In this document: positions 20,231 to 31,041 of the stretch, in pieces
How positions within the stretch are numbered: position 1 is the stretch's first letter
Layout of the letters: each line of letters starts with the position of its first letter
NCBI GenBank assembly: GCA_023512835.1
Contig: JAKCVP010000391.1
Span: 310,001-374,000, forward strand
From: Taxillus chinensis
Taxonomy: Eukaryota > Streptophyta > Magnoliopsida > Santalales > Loranthaceae
DNA length: 64,000 nucleotides
Direction: 5' to 3'
Translations under genes and position numbers: made by a program
The notes under the pieces: generated by a model
Databases searched by the model: none
Seen by the model: only the letters and a program-made list of their open reading frames with translations
Told to the model about the DNA's origin: nothing

Positions 20231-21977
20231 TCAAGCATCCTCCTTCTTCCTCTTCTTGTTGAAACTGCCCCGCGCTATAGCCCCTTCAGAGGGAACGACC
20301 CTCGTCCCAGTGAAGATGTACCCTTCGGGCCCACCCCGACCCGTCATATGCGGATGCGTCCGACCAGGCAGCACCTGCCACTCCTTGGCTCGCGCAGTCT
20401 GCAGCGCAGGAGCTAGTAGTAGTCGCGGATCGAGCGGGAAGTCGTCGCTCGGTACACTAGGCTCAGCGCCCTCTGCCTGTGCTTGCAGAAACGCTGTCTT
20501 GCGCGCCGTGCTATATGCATCGACTACTTCCACCAGCGACGACACAGTCGGCGAGTAAACTACGACTTGCCCGCCGCCGCGAACGAGTGGTACAAGGTGC
20601 AGCAGGACTTCGATTGGTTCCATTACTGTAGCGACAATTAGACCGTCAAAGCCGCCGGCACGGGTTTCGTTGATCGTGCGGACTGTGCGCGCGTATCGCC
20701 GTTGTTTCCGGTGGTAAATGCCGCGTTTTGAGGGCTTCAGGCCTGCAATCTGCTCGTCTGTCAGAATCTCCGGGGGTTCGGTGTATGAGGGTGTTGATTC
20801 CGGTTTCAGAAGTTGGAGCCATGAGAGCGTCTTGAGATGTGCGTGGAGAGGGTGGTCGGTTGGTTGGGTGAAGTCGTAGTCAAAGTACGATAGGATGGAG
20901 AGGTTGGGTTGGTTGGCGGAGTGGATTACGGTTATTGTGTTGGATGTTGCGGAGCCAGCGTCTGGAGGGAGTTTGCGCGAAGAAGGTCTGGAGTCTGATG
21001 TAGTAGGAAGGTCTGGCATGTCGGTGTCTTCTTTTGTGGCGCCATTTGAAGCGTCACCATTCGTGTGAGATGGCTTTGAGTCCTCTGATTCGGAGTCGAA
21101 TTCTTCTTCTCGGTGGAGTAGGCCCATGCGCTCAGCCATGGCTGCGACTATGAACCCACCTGCATCATCAACGACGAGCCATCGACCTTGTCCAACAGTA
21201 GCTGGAGGCGCTGCCTCCTCAAGACCACCGTGCACGTTTGCCCAGCTCTGAATCAGACCTAGCGACTCCTCGCGCAGCTCCATAATCCGCGGGGAGTCCT
21301 TCTCATTGATCATCCACTGGCCGAGCATGGACACGTCTAGCGGAAGCAGAGTAAAGCGTTTCAAGTACTTTCTGCTCTTACGCAAAGTGTACTTGGCCAG
21401 CGAAAACTCCGTCTTCTCGTCCAAGGCCTGGTGCGAAGCCATAATCTTCGCAATGATGTCTTTGCCAGAACTCGTGTTCATGCCCTTTTTCAGCTCCTCG
21501 ATCTCGTGCCACTTGAGGGCTTGTCGTGAGGCATCGTCAATTGTAAGCCTGTTGTTTCGGACAAGGTACTGCCCGTCCTCGCCCACAATGTCAATCGCGT
21601 CTGGGTCCTGCCCCTCACTTTGGTCCTTCTGCTCCACATCTTGCTGTGTCTCTGCGGCTTCTCCTTGGGACAACGTCTCAGCATATAGTTCAGACGGGGG
21701 AACGATGCGCAGCTCCGAATGTGTCGCGCCCTCTTCTTTGTCCAGAATCTCAAAGGTGTAGTGGTACGGTCTGCCTAGGATCAAATTGACGGGAAAGGAC
21801 CCATATTTGCCGAGTGATATAGTCCTATGTAGAGTCAGTAGACATTTCTCAAATTGCAAAAGGTGTCGCATGTGCTCACTCCACTCACGTATCAGGAGTC
21901 GCTTTGATAATCTTGTGCAGACCAGAGGGCGTTAGCAGCGCGCATTGCGCATTCGGCTTCAAGAGGGCGCCGGACAT
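20231..21977 (-). CDS. TRM6: tRNA (adenine-58-N1)-methyltransferase non-catalytic subunit Trm6/Gcd10, 560 aa
   Basis: RNA-binding partner of the catalytic Trm61. Together they methylate A58 in the T-loop, which stabilises initiator tRNA-Met and so affects general translation. Exon 1 is 21889-21977 (MSGALLKPNAQCALL onward) and exon 2 is 20231-21824, joined by a GTGAGT..CATAG intron to give PDTTISLGKYGSFPVNLIL. Family motifs include RPYHYTFEI, NNRLTIDD, the ELKKGM segment and YTLRKSRKYLKRFT. The Rossmann-like second half lacks the SAM-binding motif, as expected. An acidic and Ser-rich insertion lies near residues 280-330. The C-terminus is basic (KKRKKEDA), possibly nuclear targeting. Confidence 0.94.
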
Positions 21978-22427
21978 GGTTTTGAACCTGCTGTTGCTTC
22001 TGGTAATGCTACTGGTAGCACATGTGCAACTATGAGAATGCTGGACCAAAGTTGCTCAGTGCGTCGGCTGCATCTTCTGTCTCATATGCCTGGCTGCCTC
22101 CTCTGCGTCACGTACACTTGTTCGAGTGTCAAAGTCTTACTCTCGACGGATGATGAAGCGCAGTCCTCCACGCAAGATCAAAGCGCAGTAAAAAGTTCAG
22201 GAATATCTCAAGTCGAGACTCGAGCTCCAACTTTTCGACCGCACCAGGTACCTGTCCGGAGAAACAAAGCACCGGCGTCGTCATTGTGTACAATCACCAC
22301 TCCACATCGACAGACCTCCAGCTTTGTACACCTCAAGTCCAAATCACCACTCACTCTCTAGCGCAAACCCCTTCATAATCTCAGACCACTTTCAACACAG
22401 CGCGCGCCGCCCAAGGCATCAGCCAAA
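21978..22427. promoter_or_regulatory. Divergent promoter TRM6 / ARPC3
   Basis: Head-to-head intergenic stretch of 450 bp with no long frame on either strand. It should contain both promoters. I see no distinctive site. Confidence 0.45.
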
Positions 22428-23058
22428 ATGCCCGTTTGTCTCTCCATCCCCCGCCTCAGCATCACCAAACCCACCCCACTAACCCCCCAAGCAGGCCTAC
22501 CACTCCATCTTCCTCGACGAACCAACCCAGCAGATTCTAGGCAATACATCCCTCCTCCCCCTCCGCACGCGCACCCGCGGTCCAGCGCAGACCCTTCCCC
22601 CGCTCCAGTCTCCAGACACACCGACAACAATAGACCCCTCCCACCCCTCCTACGACATCGCAGACGAAGTCCTCTCCCTCTTCCGCGCAAACACCTTTTT
22701 CCGCAACTTTGAAATTCACGGCCCGGCAGATAGGACACTAATCTATGGTATCCTCTATCTTTCCCAGCTGCTCGCGGCGGTGAAGCCAACGCACAGTAAA
22801 CGCGACGCAGAGCGCACACTGATGAATATCGCGCTCGACACGAATTTCGCCGTGCCGGGCGATGCGGGGTTTCCGCTTAATCAGGCTTTTGAGGCCGTGG
22901 GGGGCGGGGATGTGCAGCTTCTGCGGCAGTACTTGGGACAGCTGAGACAGGAGCTTGCGGGGAGGTTGTTGGAGAGATTGTATGAGGGGGCCGAAGGGAC
23001 GCCGAGTAAATGGTGGATGAGTTTTGCCAAGAGGCGGTTTATGGGGAAGAGCTTGTAG
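22428..23058 (+). CDS. ARC18: Arp2/3 complex 21 kDa subunit (ARPC3), 189 aa
   Basis: Structural subunit of the seven-protein Arp2/3 complex that nucleates branched actin at cortical patches for endocytosis. Exon 1 is only the six bases ATGCCC (22428-22433). Exon 2 is 22495-23058, after an intron with a GTTTGT donor and a GCAG acceptor. Joining gives MPAYHSIFLDEPTQQILGN, the conserved start of the family. Later motifs are LPLRTRTRGPA, DIADEVLSLFRANTFFRNFE, YLSQLL and NFAVPGDAGFPLN. The length matches the family. Confidence 0.95.
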
Positions 23059-23323
23059 GGGGTTCGAGGGCTTCGGAGGTGAATGCTGTGATGCGCGATC
23101 GAGCGAGGTCAAGGAGGCTGGGCGTGCGAAAAGGAGCAGAGGCTTCAGCGTGAAGAGCACTGCCTGATGCAAGCAGCAAGCGCAGAGAATGCAGAGCGAA
23201 TCCAAATGGACTCTCGGGATATTAGATTGATGGTCTCGCTAGACTACCTCAAAGGCGACTGGAAGCTAAAAAAGCACGATGAAAGATCAATATGCAAGTC
23301 AAGCAATGTGGCTCTTCATTTCT

Positions 23324-25703
23324 CTACCCATAATAATCTACTCCAAAGCCCAAGAGCTTGCATTGCTCCTGCTCCTTAAAAGCCATGTCCTCACTTTGTG
23401 CTTTTAAAGACCGCAACTTCAATCCGTCAACACCTTTACCCACCGCAGGCCAAGTGCCCAATATCTTGACAGCAAGCGTAGTGTTTGTGTATCCTCTCGC
23501 ATCCAAATACTCCAACTTGGGATTCGGATCATGATTCCACGCGAATTGCGACCAAGAGTCTACAATATACTGGCTAAACTTGAAATCTTCGCCGTCGCGA
23601 TCTTCAATGTGCATCCATGCCATGTTGCCAAATGCATAGAGCAAATCACCAGAATGACACCTGTAGTATGGCAGAGCCGGGTTCCCGTGCGGGTGAGCAG
23701 CATCGGCAGGCGCTCGACATTGAGGGAAGCCCGGGTCAGGATGTAGCGTTCTGTCAAAGTTATAAAACCACAGCCTGGGCACGGCATTGTGTTTGACGGC
23801 TGCGGTGGCTGTGGCCTGGGCCATGCATCGGAACATGTTGTCTGTAAAGACTCGGACAAGAACACCAAACGTACTTGCCCGGAGATCTCCATCCGGCGGG
23901 GGAAACAGACCTGACCCTTCGATTGCCGTGGCATTGAGGCCAAATTGCGTCAAAGCCGACGTCAAATTCGCTGACGATACGCCGGTGAACTGTACGGCAT
24001 CATCGTTTGTAACTCCCATGATGATGGGAACACTGGCCATCTTGCCAGAGCCTTCAAACTTCAGGTCTGGAGCAGTAACAATGTTGTTATCTTGAACGAC
24101 GAAGCGATGCTGGTGAGACATTGCAGCCAGCTCATGAACGCCAATCTTTCTCATGCAAGCCAGTGGATCTTCCACATCCAAGCACCCCTTTTCCTGCAAA
24201 ATAGGCTTTGTGTGCTCCTCGTACGCATCGTCAAGACTGTAACGTTGAGTGTAAGGCTTCGCGTATCCAAAACCTCCGGCATTGCTGTGCATGATTGCTG
24301 CTGAAAACAGACCCCGAGCCTTTGGCGAGCCGAGAAGAGCGTGGACACTGGAAGCGCCTGCGCTCTGTCCCATGATGACTACGTTCTTGGGATCACCGCC
24401 GAGGCGACGAATGTGCTTGTGCACCCATTGTAGTGCGGTCAGCTGGTCACCGATCCCGAAATTGCCGACTCCTTGGAAAGAAAGGAAACCGAGTGTTCCT
24501 AGTCTGTAATTGAACGACACTACGACAACATCTCCACGAGAAGCAAGATTGCCACCATCATACAATGGTCGCGTGCCTGAGCCTGAGGTAAAAGCGCCTC
24601 CGTGAATCCTACAAACACTCATGTAAGTCTCTTGCATAGATACACTGGAGCGGAAAGATTGTCAATCATACTCACCAGACGATGACAGGTTTCAGCCGCT
24701 TCTTGGAATTGGTATCGAGTGGCAGGAAGGGAGTCCAAACATTAATAAAGAGGCAATCCTCTTCGCCAGTAAGAGCACCCTGAGCACATTCGCTTCTCGT
24801 CTGCAACGCTAGTTCGTCCTCTTCGCCCTCGTACAGAGTAGAATGCTCGAAGCGTCGGGGTTCCTGAGCATAGCGTATACCGAGAAAACGGAATGTGCGT
24901 TTGTCACGGTAGCCGATAATGGAATGATTTTTGCCAAGGGGCACTCTGAGATGGAAGCGATCCTCAATTTCGCCATCATACGTGGAAGCTAGGGGAGCTC
25001 TCTGCGAACATAGGGCGGGAAGCCTGTCGTTGCAATTGATGGTATGAGCTTTGCCAGTCTGCTCAATAGCATGACATTTATCATCCGTCTTGCCGGTGAC
25101 CCAAAACTTTGTAGTCTTGGGTGTCTTTTCGACGTAGCTCAGATAACGAAGTGTCTCTTCAAAGTCTTCCACCAAATTAGGCTGCAGAAGGGCCTCGCCA
25201 AGATAGGCGCACTCTCTCGCGCTGTCGGCCTGCTTCATCGGCTTGGAAACGACAATCGCAGCAGCAGTTCTGAGGGAGTTCTCGCCGTACAAGTCATTAT
25301 GCATAAGGATGGCGACATCGCTGTGAACGTTGCTTGCGTCTGCTGTTGTCTTGTAGTATAAGGCGAAGGTCACGAAGAGGTATACGAACAAGGCAAAGGT
25401 TGCAATGGCAAATGGTATGGCCCACAGACGGGCTCTGTCAGCTCTTTCAGGAGCAGTCTTGAGAAAGTCATTGGCTCGATTCCATATATTGTGAGTCTCT
25501 TTGTGGTAGGTGGTGATGTTGTCTTTGACGGGTGCAGCATAATCCAGATACTGTTTTAAGACGCGCTCTATACGGATTTTGACACGATCTTTGAATGAGA
25601 GGGTATACAGGTAGTCATCGTCGTCATCTTCCTCGTCGCCGTTGAGCAATGGTGCTCGGTCGTAGGAGGTCGAGTGGGCAGCCGGCGGAGGCCCGGGAGG
25701 CAT
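23324..25703 (-). CDS. Membrane-anchored type-B carboxylesterase/cholinesterase-like protein, 770 aa
   Basis: Exon 1 is 24676-25703 and exon 2 is 23324-24608. The intron has a GTGAGT donor and a TGTAG acceptor, and joining restores VIVW|IHGGAF. The first 90 residues are acidic and cytosolic-looking, followed by one hydrophobic segment (about 94-117). The esterase domain then faces the lumen or outside, so the protein looks like a type II membrane protein. Visible family motifs are EDCLFINVWTP, IHGGAFTSGSG, the nucleophile elbow GQSAGAS (Ser about 425) and a His in RCHSGDLLYAFGN that fits the catalytic His. The segment before EDCLF is longer and less conserved than in secreted esterases. Substrate unknown. 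Confidence 0.88.
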
Positions 25704-26239
25704 GATGAAGTGAGAGAGGATTCAGCATGTGAGACGGACACAAGACGACTCGTGGGAAAGATGAACAAGTGGAGAGGGACATGCTTCTCGTTGCAAGGGT
25801 CAGCGTCGTAACAAGTCGTCGTCATCTGGGTCCCTGCAAGACAGCGCCCTACCTACAAGGTAGACTGAAGCGATGTATCAAGTCTTGGCAGGGGCGCCGA
25901 CGCTGCTTATTTGCACCTGCATCAAGCACATGCCAATCACTGACTTGCCCCAGCGACCACTTATCGCCTCGGTTGGAATATGAAGGCTTTCCCAGCTCTA
26001 TATTACCATCATATCCACATGAGCACGGTGCGCACGCGACAGCGGGAGAAATGTTTCCAATGTGATGCGGCTCAAATGCGGAGAATGAAACGGCCAGTCG
26101 CAGCCGCAGCTTCCGATTGAAACAGTAGGTGTACATTATGCATGTAATTATACATCATCGCTGCTGTGTTTGGTGCAGGCCTCAAATGTTGTCATCTCCC
26201 CTATCGATCCGCTCAGACTCGGGCTTTTCTGCGAGGCAA
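25704..26239. other. Intergenic region between esterase start and MRJP-like stop
   Basis: Probable promoter of the membrane esterase (minus strand) plus the 3' end of the next minus-strand gene. No gene, repeat or RNA is supported here. Confidence 0.5.
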
Positions 26240-27561
26240 TCATGGTGAAATGGAAGTAGCATTGTTGGGCAGCTTCGCGCGGAAGAGAACATAGGGCTAC
26301 AAAGTCAAGTCAGCAACTCGTCCATCATACTGTCATGGAGAATACTCACCTTCTGGCGACGCTCAACTCCGGCGGGGTATGAGAGGTAAGGATTGAAGTT
26401 GAGCTGGTTGACAGTAAAGTACAGATAACCATCCTTGGAGACGGACATGGTATCGACCCAGTTGATGCGAGGGTCACGGACGAAAGGAGTCGTGCTCGAG
26501 TTCTTTGGGTTAAAGAAGACGACCGAGTTGGTCTCCACGTTGCCACCATAGATGTAGCCATTAGAGTCGGTCTCGAGACCATCGCTGACGCCTTTCATCG
26601 TGCGGAGCTGCACGGCGCCCTGAGCTTCCACTTCACTCGAGGCACTGTAGTCACGAAGGCGCTCCGTAGGGACAGAATAAAGCTTGCGAGAAGCCACCGA
26701 GCTCCAATACAGATCTTTGCCGTCCGCGCCAAGCGCAATGCCATCGGATCCGAATCCTATTCCAGCATAGGGAGCACCGGGACCCTGCAGGCCGTAGAAA
26801 GGTGTACCATAGACATAGGCGACAAAAGGAGCTTCGTTGTGAATGCGAGGATCTTGGGTCAAGTGTCTCCATGCCTCACCGGTTCCAATATCAACAGTGA
26901 TCAATCCGGCGCGGCCATCGGTGCCAGAGTCAGTGATGTAGGCAACACCCTGATTACCTCTGATGCCGGACAGGTTTGTGCGCAAGTCGAAGCGGACATC
27001 ATTCAGATACGAATCGGGGTAGACGATGGAAGAGTTGAAGACGATTGACCTCACGACAGTGTCGTTGGTGAGGCTGACGCGCAGCAGCTTAGGTCCGCCA
27101 GGGGATGAAGAGACCATGTTGCCAGAGCGAGGGTCAATGGCTCGGCCAGTGTCCAAGATCCAGGCATAATCCTGCGAGTCAATGACAATGGATTGAGAGC
27201 CAATGAGGTAATCTTTGTAGTTGGCACCTGTGGGAGGGTTCGTAGTGTAGTTGATGGCTCCGCCAGGGGGAGAGTTGATTCTGACGCTGGGCCAGGCACG
27301 CTCAGTGTTATTTTGCAGCAGCTCGCCAATAGTGTAACGGCCATTGGTTCCATTATTGGTGTTGTCGGCGTCCAGGGCGGGAGGGAAGTTTGCAAAGCGA
27401 CGTCCCTTGGCCGAAACAGCAATGCCGGTAGGCCATTGATGGGTGAAGAGGTGTGCAATTTCTAGGGCAGGGCCATAAGTGCCGGGATCCGTACGGATCT
27501 GTTGCTGAGCAGCAGCAAAGGCTGTAAAAGCAAGGGCCAGGAGATGTTGTGTGAAGTGCAT
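26240..27561 (-). CDS. Secreted yellow/major royal jelly protein-like, 422 aa
   Basis: Member of the MRJP/yellow family (beta-propeller fold) that fungi share with insects and bacteria; the fungal role is not known. Exon 1 is 26350-27561 and a 19-codon last exon is 26240-26296, joined at RRQK|PYVLFRAKLP. That restores the family's C-terminal motif. The N-terminus is a clear signal peptide (HLLALAFTAFAAAQ). Several N-glycosylation sequons are present. Motifs typical of the family include WILDTGRAID, YITDSGTDGRAGLITVD and GIGFGSDGIALGADG. The start chosen is the Met directly before the signal peptide; an upstream in-frame Met at 27636 would bury it. Confidence 0.88.
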
Positions 27562-28772
27562 GGCTGCTGTGCTTGTAGTCCAGAGATGAGGTTGAGGTGG
27601 GAGTGTAGATATAGCGGCCGGGTAGTAGTGGACCACTCAGTCACCGCAGTCGTAGTGGAACCTTGGTGTGCAAAACATGTCCATTGCAGCGCCGGGGCAC
27701 GTCATGATCGCAAATGTCCATTAAGCTATGAGATCAGCACGCACGGGCGCGGTGGAGAGGGTCGGCTCTGGAGTCAAAGGGTTCAGTGAGGATCGCTGTG
27801 CGTGTCACTCACTGCACTAGCGTCGAGGTACTCGCAACGGTCTCTTCCCCGCAGCCATGATGCAATAATAGGCTGGTTGTAACTTTGCTTGGAGGCACGA
27901 GTCGGCAGCCATAAGTAGTCTTGTCTTGAACAACTCTCTCTGCCTTGGCGTGGTGGTCGGTCTGCTTACCCAATATCATGCACCGAGGTTCGATCTCGGC
28001 ACGAACGAAGTGCTGCACATGACTGCTGGCGGTACTCGACTGCATCTACAACCAGTAGCCCATGGAAGCGGTGTACAGAGCGGATGTGAGGCCCGGCCAG
28101 GCCAGGCAAGAGGAGCTGGTGATGGCTGGGCTTACTAACAGCCTCACGAGCTCGTCACTCTACAGCTCCAGCTCGTGTTGCGCACGTACCCTCGGCGTGT
28201 CCGCTGTTTGACTCCTGTTCCTGCAAAGCCTTCAATCACTGCTGCCTTTTGACTCGTCGATCAGTATATATGGCGTTCTCTCGCCCTCATCCTGGCCCCA
28301 GAAAGCACATGCAACACTCCTGCTCCTACGCTACCGTGGCTACCTGCTGACTACTTTCTACTCCCTTTCCTCCCTCACCTCTCTCCAGCCCTCACTGCTG
28401 CCACCTACCACTTGCCCAGCTGTGAACAGCCCTTCATACATATGCGGACTCACGCCTATTCACTTCCTTCTTTTCGTACACCGTCTGTGAATGTAACCCT
28501 CTGAAACACTTCTTCTCGTGCCCGGCTTATCCTGTCAGCCCGTCAGCCCCATTGGGCACGCTAGAACTCACTCAGCTTGACCCAACTGCCGACCTCTGCG
28601 AGCTCGTTCCTCTTGGCTGCGACAATTTAATGTTGCATCATCCGTCCTCAGGACCTGTTGTTCAGTAAAAGCAAACACTGTCATTTCTTGCCAGCTATTT
28701 GGGCATCATTCACTTGCCGCACTGCTGCCTAGACTCAACACACCTTCCCCGCCATCCCTCGTTGTCGTTGGT
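27562..28772. other. Long divergent intergenic region before the bZIP-like gene
   Basis: About 1.2 kb without a supported gene between a minus-strand secreted protein and a plus-strand regulator. A TATATA element lies at 28265-28270, and pyrimidine-rich sequence follows (28330-28760). This suggests a transcription start roughly 450 bp before the bZIP-like ATG and a long leader. A T-arm-like hairpin at 27983-27999 was considered and rejected as a tRNA. Confidence 0.4.
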
Positions 28773-30206
28773 ATGGCTAGCATGGAGCGAAGGAATACTA
28801 GTATCGAGGCGAGGAGTTCTAGCAGAGGCGGATCGTCCGACAAGCGGAGGGCTCAGGTACGGCAAGCTCAAAAGGCCTATCATGCCCGCAAAAAAGCTGC
28901 ACACGACTCCCTCGAGACCCGCGTCCACATGCTAGAAGCGACTGTTCAGGGCATGTGCGACAATTTCTTGCAGCTCAACGATAATTTGCTTGCCTCTGCC
29001 TCTTGCAGGCGAGAGCCGGCCTTGATGAAGATGGTCGAGGCCTCACTGCAGAGGACTCTGGCGCTGACCGCCGATGTCTTCGATGGCCCGGCAGCCATCG
29101 AAGGCCCAGCGGACCATCAACAAGCAGAGCCACACACCTCACCAACCGCGACTGATGATGCGGTTCAAGGAATCCCCTCTTCAAATGCCTTACCCACGGC
29201 CAATGTTCCGGAGCCTAGCGTGCTCGGCACTACGTTTGAGCCAATCTTTGCAGGACCGTTTCCTTCCCTCATGTGGCAGCCCACGCAATATGACCTCATC
29301 CTACAACACCCTATGGCCCCGCAGCTCTTTCCGGCAAAGCAGCATTGGTCACCATTTGCGAACAAGCTTTACATGGAAGCGCTCCGCCTGGGCTGGCTGG
29401 CCTTGACAGGTGTTGCTGAGCAGTCGCTAGCAGAATCGACCAGGATGTTTCAGTACACCCTGGTTCATAGCTCACGAGAGCATCTGTTGCGTGGACTGCG
29501 CGTCATTATCAATTTTGAAAATGTTGGACCTGCATTTTCCGACGGCACAGTGGTTCTGCAAAGACGGCAATTACATCAACATGGATTTCCTCTAGAAGCG
29601 TCAGACCTGGATGCTATGGAGCAGTCAAAAGAGTACATTTACGCGATGCTGGACCGTGTGCAACATCTTTCCGGTCGAGTCGACCAATTCTTCAACAAAC
29701 ATCAGTGGGCGACAGTAGAGTACCTCAAGCCGGGTGATATTGAAGATTATCTACGTTCAATTGGCGTGGAGATTCTGGATGATGTCTCTGTTCAATTACC
29801 GTTGAAAACCAAAGAAGCTCCATCAAAGCCACGAGGAGTGCGCACCCTCCCGCGTCAACTCGAGCCCCGCGGCTTGTCTTCGACTAGGACTACCAACCGA
29901 CCGACGGTTCATCCCACTACATCCTTCAATCCGCTGCAGTGGCATTCGCCAGAAGTTGTCTTTCCGAGCACGCCGTCTCTCGTTCACGAAGATGTGTCGC
30001 CATCAGATGAGATTCCCTGGGATCTGGACGCTGCGCAATGGCTGCAGGAAGTCTGGCCCACGTCGCCAAAGATGCCGTCCAAAGTACACATTGACAGTCT
30101 TATCCGGGAGTTGTCAATGCAGTCCACGTGCGACGGCACGGGTCCGGGGTTCAAGCTGGAAAATATACACACGGCTGTGAATAACCTTGTCTTGAGTACA
30201 GCTTAG
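28773..30206 (+). CDS. bZIP-like transcription factor, 477 aa
   Basis: The N-terminus carries a basic region KRRAQVRQAQKAYHARKKAA (about residues 24-43) followed by a leucine-zipper-like helix (LETRVHMLEATVQGMCDNFLQL). This is the layout of a filamentous-fungal bZIP subgroup in which Gln replaces the usual invariant Asn of the basic region. The rest, about 400 residues, has two helical blocks (YMEALRLGWLALTGV and LVHSSREHLLRGLRVIINFE) and resembles the all-helical ligand or regulatory part of those proteins. The C-terminus has an acidic, aromatic stretch (DEIPWDLDAAQWLQEVW) that could be an activation segment. No intron is needed. Target genes are unknown. Confidence 0.75.
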   Translation: MASMERRNTSIEARSSSRGGSSDKRRAQVRQAQKAYHARKKAAHDSLETRVHMLEATVQGMCDNFLQLNDNLLASASCRREPALMKMVEASLQRTLALTADVFDGPAAIEGPADHQQAEPHTSPTATDDAVQGIPSSNALPTANVPEPSVLGTTFEPIFAGPFPSLMWQPTQYDLILQHPMAPQLFPAKQHWSPFANKLYMEALRLGWLALTGVAEQSLAESTRMFQYTLVHSSREHLLRGLRVIINFENVGPAFSDGTVVLQRRQLHQHGFPLEASDLDAMEQSKEYIYAMLDRVQHLSGRVDQFFNKHQWATVEYLKPGDIEDYLRSIGVEILDDVSVQLPLKTKEAPSKPRGVRTLPRQLEPRGLSSTRTTNRPTVHPTTSFNPLQWHSPEVVFPSTPSLVHEDVSPSDEIPWDLDAAQWLQEVWPTSPKMPSKVHIDSLIRELSMQSTCDGTGPGFKLENIHTAVNNLVLSTA

Positions 30207-31041
30207 GCACAATGCACCCTCAGGGCTGCCAGGACAAGTACTCCATGTCCTCGCATTCTTGCATATGGAACGAAGTCACGATTTTATGTACCCTACTCCT
30301 CCCATCTAATCTATCATGATCACAATCAGAGCTTGGCATTTTGATCGCCTTCTTTCTTGTTTCTTCTTCTCGGTATTCTTGTCCCCTCTTCTCAGCAGTC
30401 TTGTAGTGCAATGTCTCCTACCTAGGTCTGCTGACGATACAAATCCACAATCACATTCAAAGCTTCGTCGTCAACAGGCTGCTGGAAAGTCGAGAAGATT
30501 TTCGGAAGATCTCGAGTCTCGTATTTCAATCATGCCAAATCAAAAGGAAAAGGCTCAGAGGGCCGAGTGAGTCATTGAATGCGCCGGCGTGAGAAAGAGT
30601 TAAAATGGACTCGAAAGTCACGTAAGCCATGGAATTGGAAGTGTTCTGTGAAGAATATAGATCTCTCAGATCTATCTTAGGTAGATGAACAATTGCAAGT
30701 TCAAAAAAAAAAAAAAAAAGATATTGACTTGTTGCATCTGACAAAGGAGCAATTACACGTGACTGGACGAGTAAACATTCAGAGTCTGTTCAGATCTCAT
30801 CTCACTAGGTAGATTTCATCTCATTATTCAGACCTAATGCACCCTTCAACTTGATGATATGACAACGCTCCAAGTAATCAAGTCACATCGTAAAATTTGA
30901 CAATGGAGTCTGCACCACTCGGAATCCTGAGTTGGCGTAGGTACCAGAGTGCCCGTCGCTCAAGCCGCTCACTGCTGATATTGAGGATATGCGATTCATC
31001 TCCAAAGCCCCATTTGGTCCGTGTACACTCCTTCTCCAGAC
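30207..31041. other. Intergenic region with an A17 run
   Basis: No supported gene. The frames are short and lack splice continuations. It contains a 17-base A run at 30703-30719 and should hold the 3' ends of the convergent bZIP-like and orphan genes. Confidence 0.5.

Noticed and set aside
1870..23058. Possible functional cluster of RNA-modification and radical SAM genes (TYW1, PflX-like, TRM6)
   Set aside because: The genes are separated by unrelated housekeeping genes on both strands and share no promoters; gene order looks incidental.
27930..28008. tRNA-like hairpin with a GTTCGAT loop and a perfect 5-bp stem at 27983-27999
   Set aside because: The loop is shifted by one base from a true T-loop, and no 7-bp acceptor stem or convincing D-arm and anticodon arm can be built upstream.
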